Shown piece by piece: positions 1-9,815 of a DNA stretch of 14,592 nucleotides (the first letter of the stretch is position 1; the number at the start of each line of letters is the position of its first letter). Position numbers and translations under genes: made by a program. The DNA lies in NCBI GenBank assembly GCA_001953115.1, contig LSSL01006057.1, positions 1-14,592 on the forward strand, written 5' to 3'. The notes under the pieces are model-generated. The model was not told where the DNA came from. It searched no databases and saw only the letters and a program-made list of their open reading frames with translations. The DNA is from Smittium mucronatum. Lineage: Eukaryota; Kickxellomycota; Harpellomycetes; Harpellales; Legeriomycetaceae.

Positions 1-1280
1 TAAAATTTAAATTAAATTTATTTATTTAATATATAAAAAGATAGATATTCTTTTATTGTTAATTTTCTGGTTTATCCGTTTATATTTTTTTGTTTATAGA
101 AATAAAATAAAATAAAATAAAATAAAATTAGTCTATGTTTTTCAAATTTTAAAAAATGACTTATCCTTGAATAAGTTAAGAAATGTATTGAGGAATAACT
201 TGGGATTAAAATAACCACCAAATGCTATATTTATGTTCGATACTTAAAGATATATTTTGCTAAATGAAATGTGATTTTTTTGTTTTACACATTAATATTT
301 GAACTGAAACTGCTTATAATGAAAAAAGTTAAATAAATTGGCCTTTAATATTATTAGTAAGTCTTGATAAATAAAATTTTCATCATACTTTAGAAATTTT
401 ATACACATCTTTTAAATTGACTGATTATCTCTATGTTATAACAAACCGAATATTTCTTTTTAAAATGGTGAAAAATATATGACTATAAAAAAAAGATTCA
501 TAAAAAGTATATATTGTATTAAATTACATCAATTTAAATTTTATTTTTAAAAAAATAACTTTCAAAAGATCAAATTTACGAATAGATATATGTAATTATC
601 ATTAAAAAAATATTTAACAAACAGCAAGACATAATTTGAACAATTAAATTTTAAAATTGGTATCATAATAATTTTAATGGAGGGGTTTTTAATTTAAGTT
701 TGCAGTTTTGTAATTTATAGATATTATTTTGAATATATGAATTCGTGTTTTGAAAAATTCCAGATCTCTAGACTGATTTTGAATATCTTTAATCTATTTT
801 TTTTTTTTTAATTTGGATTTTTAAATCGAGTATTTTAAATTAATTTTTTTAAATATTTTCGTGTTTGATTTAGCAGATTAGAATTCATCGTTCTCATATT
901 AGCATTTTCTTATTTGACTGTTTAAATTTAGAGGTTCACATATAAATTTTAGCATTTTGAATATTTAATTTAGTTGTTTAAATATTTTATTTTTGTGTCT
1001 GGAAAGTTTTAAATTATTCTATTCTCTTTTTTTGGTTTTCTTCTATCAAATTTAATATTAATAACTTGATTTTTTTCTTATTTTTATAAGGTCGATTTTT
1101 GGGGATAAAATATATAAAAAAATTCATTTGATATTTGTTACATATTATTTTGATATTCATAGCGTAATTTTCCAAAGCGAATATAGTTAATCTTCATTAC
1201 ATTGGACCAAATCTCATAAAAAACTATTATAAATTACGTATTTAGTGAATAAAATCTATTTTTTTTATAAAATTTTAATC
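1..1280. other. Non-coding AT-rich DNA, left segment
   Basis: I see no gene here. All six frames are broken by frequent TAA and TAG. Besides the AAAAT microsatellite, the segment holds a T13 run (797-809), three copies of TTTTGAATAT (727-736, 777-786, 955-964) and paired copies of TTAGCATTTT (899-908 and 949-958). Each TTAGCATTTT is followed by TGTTTAAAT, at 919-927 and 975-983, which suggests an old, diverged duplication of about 50-56 bp. A GTAAGT splice-donor-like string lies at 357-362, but no open exon abuts it, so I do not call an intron. Confidence 0.75.
100..128. repeat. AAAAT pentanucleotide microsatellite
   Basis: This is a perfect period-5 tract of nearly six units. T residues fall at 103, 108, 113, 118, 123 and 128 with only A between them. 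Such tracts arise by replication slippage and are common in AT-rich eukaryotic non-coding DNA. It is the same length class as the ATTAT tract near 8.8 kb but differs in unit. No function is implied. Confidence 0.97.
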
Positions 1281-1390
1281 TATTAGGATCTTTTTAATCC
1301 TTTTTTCCGTAGTATTTTATCAGATTATCCTGTGATACTCATAGAAAAAGGTGCTCTTTTTTCCGAAGAGAGTATTTTATTAGGATTTTA
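1281..1390. repeat. Nested diverged direct duplication
   Basis: TTTTTTCCG occurs at 1301-1309 and 1357-1365. Each copy is followed by AGTATTTTAT, at 1311-1320 and 1371-1380, and then by a related tail (CAGATT versus TAGGATT). The second copy has four extra bases between the two blocks. TATTAGGAT also occurs at 1281-1289 and 1379-1387. The simplest reading is a local tandem duplication with a 56-60 bp step followed by divergence. It has no coding content. Confidence 0.7.
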
Positions 1391-4300
1391 ATATTTTAAC
1401 CTCAGTAACTTTATATTGAGATTTACGATGAAATTGAATCTTATATGTTTTTCAGTGGTATTTTTTGAAGCCATACAAGAACAAATTTCTACTATTATTC
1501 ATTTGATATTGGGGTTTGAAAACATAAATTTTTATGTCAAAAAATTGTTATTAAATTAATTCATATTGTTTAACTTAATAACCCATTTTTTTTAAAAAAA
1601 TAGAAACATTTATTAATATTATCAAAAAGTTTAGTAAACTTTCCAGTTATTTACCATTTCAGCTTGACTTATAATAATTTTTAAAAAATGCTTCTCATGA
1701 TCCATAGAAATTTTTTTTTAGTTTAAATAGTAATATTATTGCTCGAAGTTATTAAAAGTTACATTTCGGAATTCTAAGATTCATTTTTTCATTAGCTTTT
1801 TTTCTTTTTACATTTAAAACATGAAAATATATGAATTTTAAATGGATTCAGTATATGAGATATGAAATAACTTAATTTTTAATATGTGTATTTATCACAA
1901 ATATATCAAACACTCTCAAATATAAACAATATAATTTATAAGCCAAAGATTAATAAGGATAAAACTAACCTTATTATTTAAAAAAAATAAGATGTTTTAA
2001 AATGGTTAATTTACTGGGATAGCTTAATAATCGATTATAAAAAATATAACAAACAGAAATTTTATAATCTGTTAATTTAAAATATCAAAAGCTTGGAATA
2101 GATAAATTTTTAATGATAAAAAGTGCTTGCATATTTTTAAATTGTTTTATAAATTAACTTCGCCTTTAAAAACCAAAAAATAATGTATGATTTTAATTAT
2201 ATATATCATAACTTTTATTAATTATTTTTTGTAAAATCTCCACTATTTTTATTTACTTTATGAAGTCTAGCCATCAATTTCAATAAATTGGCTGCGAAAG
2301 CCAAAGAGATTTCACCAAAAAATTATCTTACAGTAAAATAAAATATTAAAATAAATCCAGTATATCTGAATCTTGACGAAAATTTATAAGCAATTATAGA
2401 GTATTAAAACATTCCAATAATAAAAAAAAAATTCGTAATAAGGGAGAGATTGGAGTGAAAATACTCTTTTTATCATCTTTAAAACTATATTTAAAATTAA
2501 ACCAGTTCATATCTGCTTGTAAAAAGGATTCTTAAAGAGAAAGCCATCAAAAAATTATTGAATTTCAAATCGATAAAAAATTCTTAATATTATTTATTCG
2601 CTGCAAATTTTTAAACCATAGTAATGCAAGCCTATCTTAAATGTTAAACTGGATAAATTCAGCTGTTTTTGCATTAATTTTTCGGGAAAAAATGACATAA
2701 ATAGATTTTTGAAAATCTAAGGGATCATTAATGGTGAAAAATTAAATAACTGACTCTGATACTTTAGAAAATTTTCAAAATTTAGCAAAATTTACCTTAT
2801 AAATAGCCTTTTCAGCGACACCCTAAAAAAAATTTGCAAAAAAATCATTATATTCAAATTTCATCAGCAGATTTTTTATCACTACACATAGAGATTTATT
2901 ATTTTTAAAAAATATGTTCCTGTTTTGTTCCATATATATATTTATATATATCAGGATATATTTCTTTGCTCTAGTAGTAAATAAATCTGGTAAAAAAGTA
3001 CTTAGAATCGCGATTTCGATTTTCTAAAAAAAAATTGTAGTAATTCCTCTTAATTTTACAGTAAGAATCTTTTACTACGTGCAATCACAAGTCAAAAATC
3101 TTCATCTTGGCATTTTATTAATCGTAACACTCAAACTCTCCTTCGCATAATATAAAATTTACTTTAAAACAATACGTTTTTATAAATGAGCTGATACCTA
3201 AATTATACTCAAAGTCTATTAATCGTGATTTATATTCCTCCGACAGTATTTTTTTATACATGTAGCCCTGGTATGGCATTTTTAATTTTAACTGTTTCTC
3301 ATTATCTTAACCTTTAGATAAAAGATCGGAACACTTTTGTTTTTGAACTTGAATTCTGTAACAAAACGCATAAAAACTTCATACATTTTTACTGGTTTAT
3401 TGAAAAAAATTATTAATATATAGCGAAAATCACTTTAAAAAATCTAATACACGTTTATTCTTCAAAAAGATGTTGGTATATACGAATATTTTTCTGATAT
3501 GAATTTATTTATTTTGGGTTCCAAGAGTTTCGCTTTTTTTACCAGAGCTCCAGTCTATTAAATAATATGATTTAATGCTATATTTTAAGATATAACTAAA
3601 CAAACAAGCAACTTTTTATAAAAATTTGCTGTTTATTAGGGAATTTCTCTCTTCTTATCACCCATAGCGAAAAAATCTTTATTAAAATTCTATCTATCAC
3701 TGTTGAAATTAGCTTAAGATAAATTTTAAAAAAAAATTAATTGGTTTTTATGGCGGTATATTGAGTATTTAATGAAAGAAATCCGTGATTTCAGTAGAGG
3801 ACATACAAAAAAACCCATGAAAACTTCAGAATTTTTTTCCTTCTTTTTGGTGGTATTTAAAACTGAATTTACATCATTCATAACGTATTTTACTAATTTT
3901 AGTTTGATTAAATAGTGATTAGCTATGCATGATGTGCCTAATTTTGGCAAATTTTTATCAAAATTGAAAAAAAATAAAAATTACTTGATTCTTTTTTCAT
4001 ATCTAACCAATACAGAAAATCAGAAAAATCAAGTTTATTAATAGCGGAAAATATTTTTTTTATGATCATTTCTAAAAAAAATAAAAATATCAGAATTAAA
4101 AAAACGTATATTTAGATTTTATAAAATATTAATTATTTCATTAGTTTTTTAATTGTTTTCATGATTTCTATATTTTTTATAAGTAATTTTAAGAATAAAT
4201 CGCTATATCCATATTGAATATACAGCTTTAAATGTGCATAATCTATGTGAGGTCGTTTTTTATTATATATATTTACCGCTGGTATTTAGTATTGCTTAAT

Positions 4301-4490
4301 TTTTAATAAAAGAAATTATAATACTCATTAGTACTTTTTTAAAATAACCCGATGTAAATAATTTAAAAAATGCGAAATTAAAGGAAAAAACATTTTTAAA
4401 ATCTATAAAGTCGTCTTAAAATTAATAAAAAAACGGCCAAATTTCGTATAAAGACTAAAATTACTCCATATTTAGAAGGTTTTTATTTTT
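1391..4490. other. Non-coding AT-rich DNA, 1.4-4.5 kb
   Basis: No gene is supported. The 3.0-3.3 kb part is slightly richer in G+C and CpG than average. A frame there stays open for about 40 codons (3028-3150, +), but it lacks an ATG and any recognisable motif, so it is probably chance. TTTCAG or TTTTCAG acceptor-like strings occur at 1449-1455, 1657-1662, 2809-2815 and 3789-3794. An AT-alternating near-palindrome lies at about 2932-2951. A minus-strand 74-codon frame at 3726-3950 looks like a random open frame. Confidence 0.75.
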
Positions 4491-4494
4491 ATGC

Positions 4495-4686
4495 ATGAGT
4501 GAACACCAAAAAATTTGGTGGCTTTTTTTGTTCATAGGGGTCATTTTCATGGCGGTTCTAAACCAATATTCTTCATTTTATCACGGAATGACTTTAAAAA
4601 TTTTTTCGATTTTTTTTAAAGGGATTTTACCTGTATATCTGAGTCCTTCCATTAGAGGGAAATTTTTCACCATATTCAAAAAATAA
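4495..4686 (+). other. G+C-elevated island with a doubtful 63-codon frame
   Basis: A + strand frame of 63 codons opens at ATG 4495 and closes at TAA 4684-4686. I count 58 G+C in 192 bases (about 30%), clearly above the surrounding 18-20%. The translation would have a polar start, a hydrophobic stretch at about residues 8-22 (WWLFLFIGVIFMAVL), a second one at about 34-48 and a basic end, like a tiny membrane protein. Against coding, G+C at third positions (22 of 63, 35%) exceeds that at first and second positions (36 of 126, 29%), the reverse of real genes under AT pressure. An AGAAGG string lies about 14 bases upstream, but that is probably accidental in a eukaryote. I match it to no family, and chance is the better explanation. 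Confidence 0.15.
4504..4529 (+). repeat. Perfect 7-bp hairpin followed by T-run
   Basis: CACCAAA (4504-4510) pairs exactly with TTTGGTG (4514-4520) across an AAA loop. GC and seven T residues (4523-4529) follow. The stem is richer in G+C than its surroundings. In a bacterium this would resemble an intrinsic terminator, but it sits at the start of the only frame near it and nothing else here is bacterial. I record it as a structure without a role. Confidence 0.55.
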
Positions 4687-5523
4687 GCCCCTTCAATATT
4701 TTTTCAAATATTATACTATTATATATCATGAAAAGAAAAGTTATTAATATTAAAATTACTTATAGTTTTTATAGCTCCTATACGCTTTCATGTACACTAT
4801 AATTTTTTTTAACTTTTTTCAAAATTTTATATATTTGGACACCTTAGTATAACTTAATTTCAAAAAAATAAAATAAAAAATCTAGCTGATTTTATTAATT
4901 GACAGCATCTAATTATTAAAAAAAAATGAAAATTATATTCCCCGCCACTAAAAAATTAATAAAAGATCAATCAATCAATCAATCAATCCAAAAAAAAAAA
5001 AATTATAATTATAGTTTTCCATTTTTATTAGAAATTTTTTTTTTTTGATAATCTTCCTTGAAACATGATAAAAATTAAAACATCATCTTCATTAATAATA
5101 TCCAATAAAGCCTTAATAAGAACTTTTTGTATTCTAATTAAGCTCAAAATTTGTTTTATTTCTTATATATTTTCAGACCCGAAAATATATTAAACTTATT
5201 CATGATAAAATAACTAACTTCTATTTTATAATTGACTACATTTGAAACATCAAAATCTAATTAAAAAAAAGCCCCCTTATACAAATAAATGACCAAAATA
5301 ACCAAAATGAGATATTTAATGATAATTGGATAAAATTATATTTTAAATTGATATTTAATTGTTATGTTTTTTTTGGAAGAAACAAGTTATGTTGATAAAT
5401 TCGATTTTCCCTTAATAATTTGACCTGATGGAGAAGGTCTTTATCAATAAAACCAATTTTAACAGGTGTAAGAAATTTTTTATGCAATATATACTATTTT
5501 TCTATTTTGAATCTTCAAAACCA
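4687..5523. other. Non-coding AT-rich DNA, 4.7-5.5 kb
   Basis: No gene is seen. A CCCCGCC cluster at 4940-4946 stands out from its surroundings, and a related CCCGCC recurs at 5653-5658. The segment contains the ATCA microsatellite with its A13 tract (annotated separately). A TTTTCAG string lies at 5170-5176. Confidence 0.75.
4966..4988. repeat. ATCA tetranucleotide microsatellite
   Basis: This is a perfect period-4 tract of nearly six ATCA units. After one C and one spacer position it runs into thirteen A residues (4990-5002), and then into the 10-bp palindrome AATTATAATT (5001-5010). A microsatellite next to a long A-run could mark the poly(A) end of an old retroposed copy. However, no recognisable element body lies upstream, so slippage alone explains it. 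Confidence 0.97.
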
Positions 5524-5545
5524 AATTCGATTTTTTTATCGAATT
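5524..5545. repeat. Perfect 8-bp hairpin with T6 loop
   Basis: AATTCGAT (5524-5531) pairs exactly with ATCGAATT (5538-5545) across six T residues. Each arm includes a CG step. The arms end at A 5523 and A 5546, which do not pair. An 8-bp perfect stem with a short loop is expected a few times by chance in a window of this composition, so the structure is real but its meaning is unknown. Confidence 0.5.
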
Positions 5546-5599
5546 ATTAAAAAATTATTAAATTATTTCAAATAAAATACGTTTTAAAAAATATTGATT

Positions 5600-5629
5600 C
5601 GCTACCCCCCTCTCACCCTCTGCCAAACC
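5600..5629. other. C-rich patch
   Basis: Twenty of thirty bases are G or C (67%) against a background near 19%. The patch includes a C6 run (5605-5610) and a CCC (5616-5618), almost all on the + strand. It is not part of an open frame. It is the strongest compositional outlier in the window. No protein-binding motif is recognised. Confidence 0.7.
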
Positions 5630-7113
5630 TTTTTATAATTTTTTGATTTATTCCCGCCTTTTTTGTAAAACTTAAAACTATAAATATAGAGACTAAAATC
5701 TTTTTAAAAAAATTGCAAATGATTAAAGTATTTATGTAATTTGGTACTTTATTGAACCAAAGACTCTTTTTATACAATTTATTTTCAAAAAATAAAAAGA
5801 AACATCAATATAAATCATTTTTTTACACAAGGAATGTAATAAAAAACTATAAAATATATTTTATGTTTAATTAAATGCCTCCAAATTTTTTTATGATAGA
5901 CATATTGAAACGCTATTAAATTATTACACATAAATATCGGAAATTATATGATATATATACAGTAAAAAAAAGTGAATATAAAAGAATCATATTGAGTGAT
6001 TAAATTGGTATGATTTATAATGAGGCTTATAAATAAAAATTCGTATAAAAATTAGAGTTTTAATTATTTATCAGTTTAACTATTATAGTTTAATTACATA
6101 ATTTCTATCCTATCAAGTTATAAAGCTAAATTTTATCAAGTATATGAAAATAAAAATCAATTTCCAAGCTATTCATAATACACGAAATAAATATAAATAA
6201 AAATAAAAACAAAAACAATTTACTTTAATTTTTTTTCTTACCAATAAAGATCTTAAAACTTTTTTAATTTTAAAAATATTTAATCTCTATTTTTTGTGTC
6301 ATTATTCTTTCTTAGAAGATGAAATTTGAGATTTTTGTCTGTTAAATAGATGAAAAATTGATTATTATATTCATTAGTTTACATATTGGTTTTTATTTTC
6401 AATCTTGAAGCACCCCATATTAAATTTAATCTACGGTATTATTTTTCATATAAAATTCTTATAAATTTAAAAAAAAATTAAAGTTTATTTAGCTCAAAAT
6501 TTTCCCTTTTATATACAGGATTTTTTTGTATATCTACTCGCTCCCATGTATCCTAAATTAGCAATTACGGACCAACATATAAGTTATTATGTTATTATGT
6601 TATTATTTTATACTCTCTTTTGGAGTCAACAATAAAAAAAATTTCTACAATTTTTTCGTACTAAAAAAATGATCTAGAAGCATGGATACAGAAATGTTTA
6701 ATTTTAATCACCGTTTTTGCTATTTCATCATACTTTGTGAAAATATCCATTTAACGCAATATTTCTTATGCTTTCCGGAGAATAAAAATTTTAGTCACTA
6801 AATCCAGAATTTATTTTAAAACGCTTTTGTACATATGCTTCTAATACTATGACAGCTTCTGTACAATTAAAAAAAACCAAGTTTCAAATATTTCTGATCT
6901 TACTTTTCAGTATAACTAAAAATTATTTTTTTAATTCTTTCTTAATATAATCTGATATTATTTTGGCTAATATTTGTTCTGTCCCCAAATTCACGTTATA
7001 AGAATTTAAAATAGAGGAATTTGTAAACAATAAATTCAAAAACTAATTTATGAAAAAAACCAATTCTTAGTCATAATTATGATATTTTCTTTTTCCTTCT
7101 CCATATTTTAAAC
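5630..7113. other. Non-coding AT-rich DNA, 5.6-7.1 kb
   Basis: No gene is seen. An A-rich low-complexity stretch (about 6184-6219) is built from imperfect ATAAA, AAAAT and AAAAC units. A TTTTCAG string lies at 6904-6910. A ten-base match to the nematode spliced-leader core (GTTTAATTAC, 6088-6097) is too short and too AT-rich to mean anything. Confidence 0.75.
6583..6606. repeat. Three perfect GTTATTAT units
   Basis: Three exact head-to-tail copies of an 8-bp unit occupy 6583-6590, 6591-6598 and 6599-6606. Each begins with the only G of the unit. This is a short minisatellite-like tract with no visible role. Copy number may vary between individuals. Confidence 0.95.
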
Positions 7114-7177
7114 TAATTTTGATTTAAAAGCCCAAATAAAACATATAACCCATTTAAATCAAAATTATTTGGCTTTT
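7114..7177. repeat. 15-bp inverted repeat with overlapping alternative pairing
   Basis: TAATTTTGATTTAAA (7114-7128) is the exact reverse complement of 7153-7167, with 24 bases between the arms. A second pairing uses 7126-7139 and 7165-7177: AAAAGCC plus AAATAA pair with TTATTTGGCTTTT, leaving one bulged C in the 7131-7133 run, for 13 paired bases. The two pairings share 7126-7128 and 7165-7167, so they cannot form fully together. The second ends in a T-run (7174-7178). This could be a remnant of a small foldback element, a transcribed switch-like structure or chance. No gene follows that it could control. Confidence 0.6.
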
Positions 7178-9782
7178 TCAACCCTTTTTATTTAATTTTT
7201 CAAAATAATTTTCTGAGTAGGATTAACACATTTTGAATTCTCTTTCTCACTCTGAACTTTTGTGCACACTTTCATAGACATAATGAGATCAATAAAGGGG
7301 TCTTTGAAATTTTGCATTCAAAATTTAAATATTAAAAATTCAGTATTATATTTTAACGACGTCATTTTTTTAAATTTCAAATCTAAATGGAATTTAACAA
7401 GTACACTTAAAAAATAATTTTGGTTTCTTTTTTAAAAAAATTATAATTTTAAAATCATTATTTTATTTTTTATTTAATGTAAAAAAATTATTATAAAAAA
7501 ATTCAGCATATTTAATAATTAAAAAATACAATAAATAGATAAGTATATTAATATTTGAGATAAATATTGTAAAATAAGAATTATTTTGTTTAAAACACGC
7601 TATATATATAAATAAATACCTTCTCCGTTTATGTCAAATTCTTGTAGAAAAATCGATTTGATAAATATAACGCATTTACCACAATAAAAATGTATCGATT
7701 CAATATCGAAATAAATGTGCTTTTAACTAATTATCATTAAATATATCATTTTGATTATTTTTCATTTATTCATAAAAAAAACCACTGGTAGTATAATGAA
7801 TAAAACATTACCAATTAACAAATATAAATACAAAAAAATTAATAAATTTGATTTTTGATTTTAAATTGTAAATTTTTAATAGAGTAAGGTTCCTTTAAAA
7901 GCTAAAATTTGATACATTAGTTTTAATTTAAGTCTTTATCTTTAAAAAAATCCTAATTTTTTCTAAACATGCGATTCAGTAGCTTATAAATTTGCAAATA
8001 GGTTTTATATTTAATATATATAATTTTTATATTTTTAAAAAAAATAAGTTACCCTCAAAAATTTAAAGAGGTTAATTTCGAAATCTTAATAAAAATAAAT
8101 TCATGAGGTTAAACTGAAGATCTCAATATTTTTACATTATTTAGATGGATAAAAAAAATGTTAATTCCGGATCAAATCTATGTCAATCAAATAATTTAGC
8201 TCAGAAATATTTTTATAAAAAACCCTGTAAAATACAAAAATTTTAAAAAAATTACACAAAATTTGTTAAAATACACAAAAAAAATAAATTATTTAATAAA
8301 AATCTTAGTATTACTAAAATTTAACAAAAAATATAGTAAATTTTTATTAGGTATATTTATATACATTAAATATTATATTTATCTCTTAAAATGAGATTTA
8401 AAAACAAATTTAAGCTTAGGATTTTTAGCAAATTTTAAAGAAATATTCTTTTATTTATTTTACTTAATGAAAAATAAAAAAAGTAAAAATATTTATCGAT
8501 ATGCAAAAAAGAGAAGTTTTTCGATAATAATTATGATTAGTCTTTTAAATATAATTTCACGTAGAGGGAAGTCGAAAATTATTTTGAAAAATTCATTTTG
8601 AGTACACATTTTCTTATTTTATAATATTAACTTTTATTAAATCCAAAATAAACATAAAAAAAATTCTTTCTATACAAAACAATTAAGCCTTACTATATTC
8701 ATTTAAAAAACAAAAATTTAATTGTAATAAAATATTATAAAAAACTATAAAACATAAATTAAAACATAACTTGAGATACAGTAACTTAATTTAAACTTAT
8801 TCGAAATGGTATTATATTATATTATATTATATTATACATATATTTTCAGCTACAAATCGTAAAAAGAATTGGAAAATGTTCATGGAGATAAAAAAACACT
8901 GTATTATTTGGTTTTCAGCTTTTCAACTATATGATGTGACAAAATTTCAAATTAAATGAGATTATGTTTTTAGCAGGAAAGAGGTTTAAGAAGCGAAAAT
9001 TAAACAATTTTTTTTTTACTTTTTTAAAATAATAGCTTCTTTTCAGAACTCATACGCTATTTTATTCAAATTTTATTGGAAAGTTTTTTAATTTTCATTT
9101 CATTGATAAATATATATAATTCACCGAATAAAAACATACAATATTTAATACTTATAATTAACTAATATAGAAGACTTTTTTGTCGCCTAAAAAAGATTTT
9201 TTGTGAATTTGAACAAATTTTGCGTTTTTTTACAGACACTTTTAAGCAAATAAATAACATCCCATTAGTTTTTATTTCGAAAAAATTGAGATCAAATCCA
9301 CGCATTAGTAGAAATCACCGGTTGGGTATTAAATATAAATGCAACATAATAGCCTCTTATTTTATCCTATTTAAGGTAAAACGATGAAATCTACGAATAT
9401 AACGAATAAATCTTATGAAAAAAAATTTTAGATTTTTTTCTTATTTTGAGGGTGTTTTTTTTTTTGAATTATTTCTCCAGATTGATTTTACTAGGTAATT
9501 TTAGAGTATATTTAATAATATTACGATTTTAATATTACGTCTTGTTTATAATTTATTTATTTTTGAACATAACAGAGATATTAGGTAATTAAAATACTAA
9601 CTTATATTAGCTTCAGTTATTAAGAAATTAACTTTGATTCTCAAAATAAAAAAAACTTGCATTATTTGATATACTATTATAAAAATTAATTCAAATTAAT
9701 AAAATCCGAAAGAAGAAAAAGTAAAATTTCTATACAATGGATTAAATTCTAGAGCTGATAGCATTTATTATAAATAATATCG
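7178..9782. other. Non-coding AT-rich DNA, 7.2-9.8 kb
   Basis: No gene is seen. This holds some of the most AT-rich sequence in the window, with many runs of five to eight A or T. TTTTCAG strings lie at 8843-8849, 8912-8918 and 9040-9046. A donor-like AAGGTAAAA lies at 9373-9381. The sequence between the last acceptor and that donor is stopped in all three frames, so it is not an exon. Long T-runs lie at 9008-9017 and 9455-9465. Confidence 0.75.
8810..8836. repeat. ATTAT pentanucleotide microsatellite
   Basis: This is a perfect period-5 tract of five full ATTAT units plus one matching base on each side. It is followed at once by a TTTTCAG string (8843-8849). It is typical slippage-derived DNA. 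Its perfection implies recent expansion or ongoing turnover. No role is inferred. Confidence 0.97.
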
Positions 9783-9815
9783 TATTAATTAATAGAAACC
9801 TTAAATTTCTATTAA
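9783..9815. repeat. 12-bp palindrome overlapping a 10-bp hairpin
   Basis: TATTAATTAATA (9783-9794) is a perfect palindrome. Overlapping it, TTAATAGAAA (9789-9798) pairs exactly with TTTCTATTAA (9806-9815) across a 7-base loop. The two symmetric structures share 9789-9794. No gene is nearby. Nearly all pairs are A-T, so thermal stability would be low. Confidence 0.5.

Noticed and set aside
180..245. tRNA-like GTTCGA box near 234
   Set aside because: No A box at the right spacing, no cloverleaf and no acceptor stem pairing.
1806..1816. Yeast-type replication origin consensus (also near 5862 and 11792)
   Set aside because: An 11-bp AT-rich consensus recurs by chance in such DNA and is meaningful only in Saccharomyces relatives.
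3028..3150. Possible exon on + strand preceded by TTTTACAG
   Set aside because: About 40 open codons run through the supposed acceptor site, there is no donor at the end, and the frame closes with TAA. The length is within chance.
3726..3950. Minus-strand 74-codon open frame
   Set aside because: The product is rich in K, I, F, N and S with no motif or domain order, and the composition matches the background. One frame of this length is expected by chance in 14.6 kb.
4495..4686. Small membrane protein gene
   Set aside because: Kept only as a compositional island: third-position G+C is higher than at positions 1 and 2, no homologue is recognised, and the hairpin explains part of the G+C rise.
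6088..6097. GTTTAATTAC, resembling the nematode spliced-leader core
   Set aside because: Only ten AT-rich bases match. The rest of the leader, the donor site and the downstream snRNA-like structure are absent.
9047..9375. Exon between TTTTCAG (9040-9046) and GGTAAAA (from 9375)
   Set aside because: All three frames meet a stop within about 40 codons.
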